Source: Flavisolibacter longurius
Lineage (GTDB): Bacteria > Bacteroidota > Bacteroidia > Chitinophagales > Chitinophagaceae
DNA length: 64,000 nt
Assembly (NCBI GenBank): GCA_014163555.1
Contig: JACJGO010000029.1
Span: 1-64,000 of the forward strand
Direction of reading: 5' to 3'
Shown here: one piece after another, positions 1 through 10,400 of the stretch
Position numbering within the stretch: position 1 is the first letter of the stretch
How the letters are laid out: each line of letters starts with the position of its first letter
Program-made: the position numbers and the translations under genes
Notes under the pieces: generated by a model
Told to the model about the DNA's origin: nothing
Database searches by the model: none
Seen by the model: the letters and a program-made list of their open reading frames with translations, nothing else

Positions 1-177
1 CCGTTTGTGCGTCAGTCCTATTGCTGGCAGGTTGCTCTCCAGCAGCGCCTGCGTCCCCTTCGAACTGACAAGGCGATTATAAACCTATTTGATGAAAAAA
101 CCACCAACCATTTTTCAGTACATTACCAGTACGGTTTTCATTCGTTTGCCGATATATCTTCTACCGTCAAGTCTTGA
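1..177 (+). CDS. C-terminal end of an unidentified protein (partial)
   Basis: Frame 1 is open from the first base to a TGA at 175-177, giving the last 58 codons of a possible protein that starts left of the window. The other two plus frames contain stops. The peptide is basic and aromatic and matches nothing I recognise. It converges with the nuclease-like gene whose stop is at 205. It could equally be chance openness. Confidence 0.25.
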   Translation, partial: PFVRQSYCWQVALQQRLRPLRTDKAIINLFDEKTTNHFSVHYQYGFHSFADISSTVKS

Positions 178-204
178 CGTAAGCCTCCCCAACATTAATC
201 ATTT

Positions 205-1110
205 TTAGTACATCAATAAATCCACAATAGCCTCAGTTGGGCGAAGCGGCATTTCATCAAACACTAATTCTTCTGGAAATTTTGTAAGCCTTAAAAATGT
301 ACTTGCTGGTTCTTGGGAAATGAATGTGTCGAAGTGTGTAAAATGCCCGTTTGATAAATCAACCACTTCTTCTTTTGTCTCAGCCATTTTTTCTTTAAAT
401 CCAATCGCGGAGCCGTTCCCGGCTAAATAAACAGCTAATCTTCTGAACAACTTCGGGAGTATGGCGAATTCTTCTGTGATGGTCGCCATGTTTTGTACAT
501 CGATTCCTGTATTCGTTTTATCAATCCCGTATAATCCTAGTGTTTGCATTCTTGCATTTTTAACTGCCCTGGTGAACTCGTCTCTCAAATCAGGGAAAAG
601 TCCTTTGTAGTAGGTCGGGTAAGCCAACCCTTCTGCCAATGCTTTGTAGTTATAACTCTTCTTCAGATCGTCGACATCTAAATTGAAATCAGTTCCATCC
701 TCTTTCTCAATCTCTCCAGCATAGACGAAAGCCACCGGTCTTCCATTCTTCTCAATATTTCTACTCAGGATAAACCCTGGAGTCCCATCATTGGCGTCAA
801 GTATAAGCTGGTGTTTTTCATTCCATTTGACATTGGTTATGCCCAGATAATTTAGGAGGGTATCAGTTGCTTTATGCGCAAAAGCAATAGGCTGGTGTAA
901 CAATGGGCTTCCTTTCACACTATAGTGCGTTTCTAAAGTGTCTATCGCCTCGATCCTCACACTACATCGGCCTTGCATACTCAGTGCTTTTGGTTTGAAC
1001 CCAGGAAGTTCTCTGATTAGCTCTGGGTTTGTAGGAGCAAATTTGATCGTATCTCCGTCAGGAGAAAGGTTTTTTACATGAAAGGTTCCTTTGATTAAAG
1101 TAAATGGCAT
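205..1110 (-). CDS. Staphylococcal-nuclease-like (SNase/TNase) protein
   Basis: A 301-aa protein with the layout of the SNase OB-fold phosphodiesterase family. It has a DGDT motif at residues 18-21, a strand with R52 inside VRIEAIDT, E60 just after it, and R124 in NGRPVAF. These positions match the Asp/Arg/Glu/Arg set used for calcium-dependent phosphodiester cleavage in S. aureus nuclease. A helical segment with G/A-rich and GLYG motifs (about residues 155-195) resembles the C-terminal helices of that domain. About 100 further residues have no recognised domain. It lacks a signal peptide, unlike secreted thermonucleases, so a cytosolic or translocated role is possible. It lies downstream of the giant-protein genes but is separated from them by about 720 bases, so it is probably its own transcript. 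The nuclease family call is moderately firm; the target is unknown. Confidence 0.6.
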   Translation of the reverse strand: MPFTLIKGTFHVKNLSPDGDTIKFAPTNPELIRELPGFKPKALSMQGRCSVRIEAIDTLETHYSVKGSPLLHQPIAFAHKATDTLLNYLGITNVKWNEKHQLILDANDGTPGFILSRNIEKNGRPVAFVYAGEIEKEDGTDFNLDVDDLKKSYNYKALAEGLAYPTYYKGLFPDLRDEFTRAVKNARMQTLGLYGIDKTNTGIDVQNMATITEEFAILPKLFRRLAVYLAGNGSAIGFKEKMAETKEEVVDLSNGHFTHFDTFISQEPASTFLRLTKFPEELVFDEMPLRPTEAIVDLLMY

Positions 1111-1833
1111 TCTGAATTAGTTTTTTAGTTATAGAACTGATTTTATTGTACTTACCAGGCATGATAAGTCTTTCGCATTGCAGTACTGAATTTATTACAA
1201 TGCATATTCAGCATGAGCAAAACGATTAACGAGATTATAAGTCTTTTTAGAACATGGTCAATTACTAACAATGTTGACGTCCTTGCTACTAGGTGCCGAA
1301 AGCATCCCTTGCTATTCCAATCTTCCTGCTCGTTTCAAAATATTTAGAAGATGCGATAACCGGAAGGCCTAGCCAACGTTTTTTTGCAAAAAACCTAAAC
1401 ACTCATTTCTCGCCCCTAAGTCCACTCTTCTATATTCGATGGTTCGTACTGACTGCTATCCAACACTACCAATCTCTTTTGTCTATGACGACGCTGTTGT
1501 ATCAAAACAATCACAGCGACAATCGCAAGAATGAATGCCGTTAGATCAATAAACTAGCCAGACTAATTTTTTCAACCACAAAACGTATTTGCTTATCGTC
1601 CGACCATTTTAGCATTACCTTATTTTATCAAATAAATCCACTTTATAAGAATCACTTTACTACCGTTCCAATAGTTACCAGCGATTTTTTGCAACGAGAT
1701 GAGCCCATTGTAACTATTCACACGTCATGATAAGTCATTATACTATCGACTAAGCATATTGAATGCGATCGAAACAACTTCAATTCAATTATCTGTTTTG
1801 CTCTTCGTTTCAAAAACTTGACAGCATCTGCAT
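1111..1833. other. Non-coding gap between the nuclease-like gene and the giant gene
   Basis: About 720 AT-rich bases with no convincing gene. The short plus-strand frames here have no family resemblance. The word CATGATAAGTC occurs near both ends (about 1160 and 1727), but I see no transposase or clear inverted repeat. The promoter of the nuclease-like gene (transcribed leftward from 1110) should lie in the left part. Confidence 0.4.
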
Positions 1834-4800
1834 TTACTTCATCCTCATCGTTATATTCTTGCTCTTTTTAAGCTTTAGTTTTAAAGAAATGGAAAACACT
1901 TCTTTTGTAGAATCCTCCGTGCTATACCAAGTGAAATGCAATATCGGCTCATGCGAACGAATCGTTTCAGGCGCTACATCAAAATGGACGAGCGTATCTG
2001 CAGTAATCTTAGCCACACCAGATTTTGCTAGGCTGTCTGTTGCCAGCTTTTTGTAGGTGATAATAGATGACAGGTCTTTATCCCTATGAAAAAGCTGGGG
2101 TGCCGCTGATCTGACCCTTTGCTCAACATAGGAGTTAAACAGCCTTTCCTTTCGCTGCAATTCATCCACCGCAAACATTTTTTTATTCTTGGCCAAATGT
2201 TGTAGCAACAGATCACCAAAGGGAATCGGTTTGTTGCTGGTTATTTTCGCTCTATACTCAGCATAACTAAGAGTTGAAGGTTCCAGGTACTTGAGCGCGA
2301 TAGGCCATTCAGCAGACCCCTGCACGTCTGATAAGTAATTGTAACTCAGCGATTGAATACCATAATCGATCCACGTTGAAAATGCGGAATTAATGACAAA
2401 GGCGGGGTTAATATCAAAACGACCGTCATTGGCAATATCGCGCATGTTTCTCCTGACCCGCAGTCTGCATCGGAAGTGAGACCATGGATCGGCTAATATT
2501 TTTATGCGAATCACGTGCTTCACGGGTTGCGTTGCAGGCGCCGCTTTTACGCGAAACACTTCTGCACTCAGCACTCTTTCACGCAAGGCAAAACTGCTGT
2601 TGATGGTAAGAATGAATTTGCCAGAGTTGTCATGGCGCAATCTTATATCGGATATTGTACCCGTTGGGTCTTCTGAGCCTGGTTTTAATAACTCGTCGAG
2701 CAAGTTTTGAATAACACCGGTCGTTCCATCCAATGGCATGAGCGCATGTAACTCCAGGGGCTTAACGGCACCTTCTTTTTTTCGCACATAAAACTCGAAT
2801 TGCTTGAAAATATCGGTATTTGGAATATCCAACGTATCGGCAAGATTTGCCTGATCAAGCGACGAAGTGTCAATCTTATCGCTTACATAAAGTTCAAAAA
2901 GGTCGTTCTTGATTTCGCCCTCTTCGTCTGGTTCAATAATAAAATCATAAGTATTGATGAAGATATCCCAGCGATCCCAGAATTTGGATTTGATCTCATG
3001 CAGTTTTTCATTATGTGCCACACCGCGACTTTCGAAAATTACAGGCGGTGCCGTGGGGCTGAATGCCAGGGAAATGTCATCTGATAGTTTTAGCACCAAT
3101 TTATCCCAATCAGCTTCTGAATTCTTTGTCAATTTTATCTGTGCAGGAGTATAGGGCACAGGCGTCGAAGGCGGCGTTCGTGAAGGAAGCAAATAAAATT
3201 TTTCATTCTGTTGAGAAATCCAATCCGGGCAGTAATGAGCGACGGCAAACTTTCCAGGCTTGTCGGAGGCTTTCTGTTCATTAAGGCGATTGTTGTTTTC
3301 CAACATATCTTCCGCTGTGCGCACCTGTGAGGCGTCAAACGGTTCAGATTGCGCATTTCCCTTTTCACTTATCTGAAATTCATTATCATACAAGGCATCT
3401 TCGAGGGTCTCTATAAAGAAGCGATCAGAAACAGGCCCGCTTTCGGAGGTATTCTCAAGGAAAGCTTTAAAATTGACACGGGTAACATCATTTGCCTTCG
3501 GGGCTTGGCTAGGTGCACCCGGCGCCAAAGGCCTTCTGATATCTTTGATAAGTTGCAGCATGTAGAGGTCGCGCATCTCACCATCAGGCGGTAGCACAGA
3601 ATGCGATTCTAGATGTTTCGTGCTGACACCCGAAAACAAACCCACCCCGAATCCTTTTGCCGTAATATACTTGACCGGGTCTTCCATGAGCATGGACCGA
3701 AAGGCTCTGCTGAGACTATTTTTGATCCTTTCACTGATGACTGAAACCAATTCGTAATGCGGATTCGTAAAGGTTTGCGGTCTGTTATCAACATAGGTAA
3801 GAAGTGTTACAAGCTTTTCAGCAATGGAGGGAAGGATGCGATCCCTTGCCTGCAATTTTGTTTTGAAGAGCGTTTCTGCATTGTTCGTTTCTACAATGTC
3901 AACTAGGAACGTTTTTGGATCTTCTTTTTGTTTTTCAGGATAAGCAAGCCAAGCCAGTAGGCGCAGCAAATACTCGGCAAAACTGATCGTGGTTTTCAGG
4001 TCCAGTAGTTTCGGATGAACCTGTAATGGCCTGAACGAATACGTGACATAATACAGCAGCATGTCGGTCATGTTAGGAGCAAGTCCTTTCGGCCTCCAGA
4101 TAAATGAAGTCGTCTCGCCCAACAATTCTTTCACATTAGTGCGTTGGTCTGCTGATGTATCCGTAGGTTTATTGATGTCATACCATTCGGAACTTACATA
4201 TGAGAACGAAGTAAATAACGTATTATTTCCTGATGCCGAATCAATATAGGATTGGAGTGCTGCCCTTGCAACTTCAGTACGTGTGAAAGCAAAGGTAGAC
4301 CCTAATTCGTCCTCCCCTTTTAATGGAAAAGGTCTTAGGTCTTCGACATTGGGGACGCCTCCTTTAAATTGTTGTCTTACTGTTTTATCGTCGGTGCGTG
4401 TTATCAGCAGACCGAGTCTTACTATGTTGGTATTTCCGATCTCTGTAGCGAGAGATGATGTGAGCGTAACGGTTTTTGTATGCGTAGCGGAACCATCAAT
4501 ATATGCATTGATAGCCTCTTTAAACTCCTTAAAGGTAGTTTTATTGAATGATTTGAGCAGATCAGTAAAATCGAGCAACAAAACTTCTGTTTTTCGTTTT
4601 TCCAGATGCTTCATGAGGGAAGGCCATTCGCGGGAAATCTCTGGGTGTGCCGCCTCTTCAGGATTTAGGCCATGCAGGCTGTTGTTAAAGTTCCATAATT
4701 CAAGCGTCAGCTGGCATCTATTATGGAGTGCATCAAAAAAAGCCTCATAAAGAGCCCGGTATACAGTTATATGTGCAGCACCTTGGTCTTGTTGATTGCG

Positions 4801-7410
4801 TAAAAGTTTTTGCAGATATTTCTTATTAAGGGTCAGTATTAGCTTTTCATTCGTATCTGACAGCGTGAAGGTTAGTAAGGGAAAAGTTGACACCAGATCA
4901 CCCGTAACTTCTGTTGTTTTCAGATCGCCAAGGTTGCGTATCGGGTGACTATAAGGAAACGTCAGCCCGCCAAGTTCGACGGCCAGTCTGAAGGCATATT
5001 GGTTCTCGATTTTTGCTCTTAAGGAAAGCGGGTTTACATTCAACCTGTAAAGCTTATAGCGATTCTCCTGGTTTGCATCATTGCTTTGGGAATTCACTTC
5101 TTCTGCAAAACGATGCGTCGTACGATAATGAAAGTTTTGTGGCATTTCGCTTGAACCGTGTTCACTAAGCGGCAGCAATGCGTCATTTGTGTTCAGCTTT
5201 AGTTCTTCTCCATTCTTCAACGATATGCGGAACTTGTTGAAATTACTATAGTCAAACAGCAGCGGTTCAATACTTCCCTGCCCTGCATTTACAAATCCAT
5301 TTTTGTCCAATGTCACCTCCATAGCCCGCGAAAAACCATTGACAGAAATATTGAAACGAAAATTATAATGTTTATCAAGTGCTATGAATGCTGTTTTTGA
5401 TGATTCTTTGTGCAATAGCACGTTAAAGCCGCGCTGGAACATATTAGGAATATTATTCTGAACGGGAATGATCAGAAGGTCTGCGTCTACTGTATCCTTA
5501 ACTCCCTGCGAGTTCCCTTGGTTAAACATTGGAGATAGGCCTTCAGCGTAGATCTCAATCATCTCATCATCATCTACTTTTCCGTCAGTCCATACGTTGA
5601 TGAGGATGATATTGGCTGCCGGTTGAACCTTCACGATCCTGAAAACAAAATCGTCCTTACGCAAGCTATCGCCTGGGCCATATAACAATTTGCGCAACTC
5701 CTGCAATTCTGTGACAACATCCTTTGCCTGAGGATCTGTGGTGGCGAGCGGAACAGATGCTTTTTTGGATATTTTAAACACCTGTTTTTGTTGCTCCGGC
5801 AAAACAACTTTTTTTACCTGTACGCTTACTACAAGGGCCGGAGTAAAGTTCTTTAACTCAATACTGTTTTCCATTGGAATGAACTTCACCTCATTGGTAC
5901 CATCTTTTTTGAACAGATCTTCTTCACGCAACAACATTCGCTGAGGGTTAAGTTTAATGAATGCGGCGTCTTCGTCATCGCCTTGGTAAGTTACCCGGGG
6001 ATAATCCACTAATGTATCCAGCAATGCTTCCGGAAGCTTGATAACGGTAGCAAAACTGTCCTGGCCAAGTTGTATGGGATAAGGAGTGAAGTTGTGATCT
6101 AGCAATGCGTTTACTGGATAATAATTTGCTTTCTCCTGGTTGAGTGTTGTCGTATCGACAACATAGGTTGCCGGAAACGATAGGCTCCTTTTGAACTTTG
6201 AATGATCGTTGTGATTTGTATTATGGATGTATGCTGTAATGGAATCAAAATAATTTTTGCGGTCTCCCGCAGAAAGCATAGCCAGCAAGCTCATAGTGCC
6301 GGCTGTAATTGTGAAAGTTGTTGCAAATGAAGGAAGCTGCACTTGGTGCATTGGAATGGCCGCTACCTGGCCGCACAAAGAATAAGCATTTGTTTCCATC
6401 CATCCCGACTGTGTCCCATCTGGATTTAGCTGCATACCATCGGGAGTATCAATATCTTTTATCGCCATTAGGGAGATACCAGCGTCACGATTAATACGGA
6501 CTCTTTCACCGGCACCATAAAAGAATTGCAAACGCTCAACAAGCTTTGCCGGTTCTTTCTCAGAAGCGATATTTTGGCACAGAACCCTGCGATAGTTTTT
6601 ATCAGCGCCCAGTTCTGCCTTTGCCTCTGCAGGTCTGGTTTTTAAATAATCAAATGCTTCTTTACTGAACTTCAGCGGATCCGGTGCAAACGAAGAGGTA
6701 ATGTCGATACCTTCTATACTAAGAAAATGGCAATAACTTGCGATGTAAAAATTCTGTATACCCAAGGGTAGTTTTTTACTGGCGGGGATTGTGGCCTGCT
6801 GATTTTCGATTTTGCTTACAAAACTTTCCCGGAATTGAGCTGGGTTTTCTCCCGTCCAGTCACAGTTCCATATCTTTTTCTCCAATGCATCGGTGATTTC
6901 GCCTGGTTCTTTGCGGAACACATCGGTCAGAAGCGCGGTAAACCATTTGTTCAATGTCACCAGTTGCCCATAAAGAACATAATCGAAATAGTTGATGCCC
7001 GTTTTTCTTTTTGAAAGGTTCACGACAATAGAACTGTTGCTCTGCCTGATCCAATCGACCTTTTCTTCCTCTGACAAAAACTCAAACCCGAGCTTATTAT
7101 CGACTGTCATTCCATTAAAAGAAAAAATGAGTGGCACATTCAATGGCGGAGGCACAGGTACCAAACGGGATGGATCTTCACCTGCTATTTGCATCGCCCT
7201 TGCATTTGCACCAAGGTATTCCCATGTATATGAAGCTGCCTGTGTAGCAGGGTTCAGGTAGTCTGTTATCAATGGACATTCGTCAAAATCATCCGTGTTG
7301 ATAATAAATGTATTCACGATCACATAAAACGTATCGTTATTGATGATCGTTTGGTCATACAGCGCACGGGGACAAAAGTTATCAATAATGTATAATATCT
7401 TATTGCGCAT
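1834..7410 (-). CDS. Giant protein of unknown function (1858 aa)
   Basis: A 1858-aa protein without signal peptide, membrane segment or motif that I recognise. It is a mosaic of beta-rich and charged helical stretches with few cysteines, as in large structural or surface-assembly proteins. The last 10 residues are strongly basic. The gene begins 14 bp after the stop of the 1969-aa giant gene, and a lipoprotein gene precedes that one, so the three form a tight operon. Enzymatic motifs (Walker A, HExxH, GxGxxG) are not apparent. A long uninterrupted frame of 5.6 kb on one strand leaves little doubt that it is a real gene. Candidates such as an injection-system effector, tail-fibre-like protein or lipid-transfer scaffold are guesses I cannot support from sequence alone. 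Confidence 0.85.
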   Translation of the reverse strand: MRNKILYIIDNFCPRALYDQTIINNDTFYVIVNTFIINTDDFDECPLITDYLNPATQAASYTWEYLGANARAMQIAGEDPSRLVPVPPPLNVPLIFSFNGMTVDNKLGFEFLSEEEKVDWIRQSNSSIVVNLSKRKTGINYFDYVLYGQLVTLNKWFTALLTDVFRKEPGEITDALEKKIWNCDWTGENPAQFRESFVSKIENQQATIPASKKLPLGIQNFYIASYCHFLSIEGIDITSSFAPDPLKFSKEAFDYLKTRPAEAKAELGADKNYRRVLCQNIASEKEPAKLVERLQFFYGAGERVRINRDAGISLMAIKDIDTPDGMQLNPDGTQSGWMETNAYSLCGQVAAIPMHQVQLPSFATTFTITAGTMSLLAMLSAGDRKNYFDSITAYIHNTNHNDHSKFKRSLSFPATYVVDTTTLNQEKANYYPVNALLDHNFTPYPIQLGQDSFATVIKLPEALLDTLVDYPRVTYQGDDEDAAFIKLNPQRMLLREEDLFKKDGTNEVKFIPMENSIELKNFTPALVVSVQVKKVVLPEQQKQVFKISKKASVPLATTDPQAKDVVTELQELRKLLYGPGDSLRKDDFVFRIVKVQPAANIILINVWTDGKVDDDEMIEIYAEGLSPMFNQGNSQGVKDTVDADLLIIPVQNNIPNMFQRGFNVLLHKESSKTAFIALDKHYNFRFNISVNGFSRAMEVTLDKNGFVNAGQGSIEPLLFDYSNFNKFRISLKNGEELKLNTNDALLPLSEHGSSEMPQNFHYRTTHRFAEEVNSQSNDANQENRYKLYRLNVNPLSLRAKIENQYAFRLAVELGGLTFPYSHPIRNLGDLKTTEVTGDLVSTFPLLTFTLSDTNEKLILTLNKKYLQKLLRNQQDQGAAHITVYRALYEAFFDALHNRCQLTLELWNFNNSLHGLNPEEAAHPEISREWPSLMKHLEKRKTEVLLLDFTDLLKSFNKTTFKEFKEAINAYIDGSATHTKTVTLTSSLATEIGNTNIVRLGLLITRTDDKTVRQQFKGGVPNVEDLRPFPLKGEDELGSTFAFTRTEVARAALQSYIDSASGNNTLFTSFSYVSSEWYDINKPTDTSADQRTNVKELLGETTSFIWRPKGLAPNMTDMLLYYVTYSFRPLQVHPKLLDLKTTISFAEYLLRLLAWLAYPEKQKEDPKTFLVDIVETNNAETLFKTKLQARDRILPSIAEKLVTLLTYVDNRPQTFTNPHYELVSVISERIKNSLSRAFRSMLMEDPVKYITAKGFGVGLFSGVSTKHLESHSVLPPDGEMRDLYMLQLIKDIRRPLAPGAPSQAPKANDVTRVNFKAFLENTSESGPVSDRFFIETLEDALYDNEFQISEKGNAQSEPFDASQVRTAEDMLENNNRLNEQKASDKPGKFAVAHYCPDWISQQNEKFYLLPSRTPPSTPVPYTPAQIKLTKNSEADWDKLVLKLSDDISLAFSPTAPPVIFESRGVAHNEKLHEIKSKFWDRWDIFINTYDFIIEPDEEGEIKNDLFELYVSDKIDTSSLDQANLADTLDIPNTDIFKQFEFYVRKKEGAVKPLELHALMPLDGTTGVIQNLLDELLKPGSEDPTGTISDIRLRHDNSGKFILTINSSFALRERVLSAEVFRVKAAPATQPVKHVIRIKILADPWSHFRCRLRVRRNMRDIANDGRFDINPAFVINSAFSTWIDYGIQSLSYNYLSDVQGSAEWPIALKYLEPSTLSYAEYRAKITSNKPIPFGDLLLQHLAKNKKMFAVDELQRKERLFNSYVEQRVRSAAPQLFHRDKDLSSIITYKKLATDSLAKSGVAKITADTLVHFDVAPETIRSHEPILHFTWYSTEDSTKEVFSISLKLKLKKSKNITMRMK

Positions 7411-7424
7411 ATCGCATTATTTAT

Positions 7425-10400
7425 TTAATTCAATCCGATTCTTCCGCTGACGCCGTAAGAAAGACTGCCAGCTACTTTCACCGTGATCTTGACGAAACCA
7501 AGTTTTATGCGGCATGATGCAAAATACCTTACACTTAATGTCGCACTGAATGTAAGTGAGCTGTTTCCACTCGGCAGGTAGATCAGGTGTCCGGCCAGTG
7601 CAGCTACGACCTCAGCACGTATTTCGGCCGATAACACCCAGAAATTGATGCCACCTGTAGCATAGGCATAAATGCCAATCACACCTATCACTTCGACCTT
7701 GTATAGTGTACCTTTAAATTGGGTTATCGCATTGCCTCCACTGGCAAATTTGAAAGTGACAGAGCCCATCAATATAACGGTAACTGATATTCCTGCTTCA
7801 GCCCAGGCAAACGGGCTTCGTGCTCCCACCTTATATCCGTAAGAAAAGGCAACCCCTGCGCCAATCGTCACCAATTTATCACCGGTGACAGTAATGTCCG
7901 TTCGTTTTTCAAAATAGAAGCCAAACCTCGTTTCAAAAATGCCTGCAGCGAAACTGAAAGTGCGATGCCAGAGATAGTGATTGCCATCTTTCCAAGGAAA
8001 TCCAAAGTCAATAAGGAAATCACGATTGAGTCCATACTCAAGTGCTATCAGACCTGCCTGCATTGGACCCATCAGATCAAGCATGGGCAGCTTCATTTCG
8101 ATGCGGAACTTATCAAGCTGCTTCGTTTTACCAGGAATGTAGGCAAGTGAAAGTGCATCGGTTCCAAATAATTGTTTAAACCAAGGTTGAGTAGAGCTGA
8201 GCATGATACCGTAATAATATTGATCATGCAAAACAAAACTACAGCGGTCAAGAATGTCTGCAATAGAGAAGGAAGCACCAAACAGCCAACTTGTGTTTGA
8301 AGTAAAAGAAATGTCTCCAAATGAATGCCCTTCATTGCTATCCTGGATGCCCTGAAATATTCTGTCCATTACATCATTCACTGGGTCTGTATTCGCAATG
8401 CTTGAAGGAGAAAGTAAAGCATTGAGTATACCCGGGTCAAGCGCAAGATTATTTGCAAGAAGAATCCAATAGAGCCTGATAATGCCAAGATCAGCTCCCG
8501 ATTTTTTGCTATAGGCTGCAATCATGGCTGTCTTGGGTGAGCTTTTGGCTTCTATTGAACCTATTTGGGGCCTGTTATGAAAAAATGCAAGGCTAAAATT
8601 GGAATTCTTACCTAATGGTGACCAATCCAATATCTTAAGATCGATCTTTTTCGCACCCATGAATGTTACATTCGTCTTATTCGCTGCTTTACCGATTGTC
8701 GCATTACGGATCAGCAGTTCGTTGATATAAATAGAAATAAAACGGAAAAGATCAATGGATATCTCTTTTGCACTGAGCCCTGTAAGACCAAAAAATGGCT
8801 TTCCTGGATCCGGCTTACTGTTTTTGACCTTTATGCCAACCACACCCTCAAACTTCAGGTCCTTTGCATTCACACCACCCAAGGAAGGCAGTTTGCCCAA
8901 CTGAACATCAAGTTTCAAATAGGTGAATGAATGACCCATCGGCGGCTGTGCATTGATCCAGATTACATTGTTATCAAAGTTTCTGGCAAGGTCCCCTTCA
9001 TATCGTTTGATGTATCCAAGTCCTTTGGGAAGAAGCTCGATACCAGCAAAATCGATAGGCCTTGGTTTATCGATAATGAATTCAATAGCGCCGATGTCAA
9101 AATTTACTCCTCTTGGTTTCCCTGCAGGATTTTCTGAGCCATTATTGGATGGAGGCAGTATAATGTAAAAGTTTTTAAGCGCCAGCTTTTGCACGTTAAC
9201 AATTGCCTCGAACGGTTTGAAATTCAACGTCGCATCTATTTCCAGCACCGATCTTCCTGCCTGCCTTGTCGCACGAATGCCGCGCAACTGCAGTGTGTCC
9301 AAAAAACCGGGCAACTCATCAAGTACTTTTTCGGGATGAAAGGTGACACCGAATTCAAAATCCCGTGGTGTATTATCACCGGCTGCTTGGGCCGGAATGG
9401 TACCACGGATCATGATCTTTTGCTTGTCCTTTTCATACTCTTTACCGAAAACATTTTGAAAGTCTAGTTGCAACAAAACTTCACCCTTTTCAAGCCTCGT
9501 ATTTTTAACGAGCGCATCGAATTTTACGAGTGTAAGCTGAGAATCCGGTCGTTCATCTCCGCTTCCTAAGTCAATATCCATTTTCTCAGCATTCTCTTTC
9601 ACCCTTGCATAAATATTAAAGGGCACATCCAAATTTGAGGCGCTTCCATAAGACGTTCCTCCGATGGCTGCGAAAGCCATTTGTAAACTGGATTTTCCGA
9701 TCAGGTCCCGCAATAAGGCATCGTTTCGGATATCGGCAAAAGGTTTGTAGATAAAGACGCCACGCCATTTCGCATCAAGGAGGTCAAGATGCAGATCTTT
9801 TATTAATTGTTCCAGTGGACTGTCTGTATCTGTGTTGGGCCGCTGATCGTTGAACGGTCCATCCTGCAGTCCTGGCTTCTTGTTGCTATTATTGATTTCA
9901 CGCAGGATAGCGGGCATATTCATATCGTTGCCCAGTTTCAGAATATAGACCGACGATTCACTGAAGGAATGATCCCATTGCTTGTCACTACCAAGTTTGC
10001 ACAGCACCAGCTTTTGCAGATGCAGTTTCTTAAGCAGGTTTTCCATCTGCTGCTTGAAACCAGGACTTGTGTTAAACGACAGGTGTTTACTGTAGACAAT
10101 ATATTGAGGGGGATCGATCCGCAAATCCGGTAAGGATATATTTACCTGGTACTTCTCGAGAAGATACGTTACAAGTATGCGCAGCATGGCGCGACGTTGC
10201 GCATCATCCTCCAAATCGGAAATAAAACCGGTAATGGTAAATCTTACATCTTCGATTGCAAGTTTTAGCTTTGTTATGATCCCCTTCCAAAAATGGTATT
10301 CATCAATGAGTTTTTGAAGCGTGTCTGCTACAAATACAATTTTCTCCCAGTGTTTGTTTACAAGCTCGTTGAATTCAGCTTGTCCGATTGATTCGAGTCG

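Noticed and set aside
1293-1544. Plus-strand frame of 83 codons in the 1.1-1.8 kb gap
   Set aside because: No family resemblance or ribosome binding site, and its composition is typical of chance frames.
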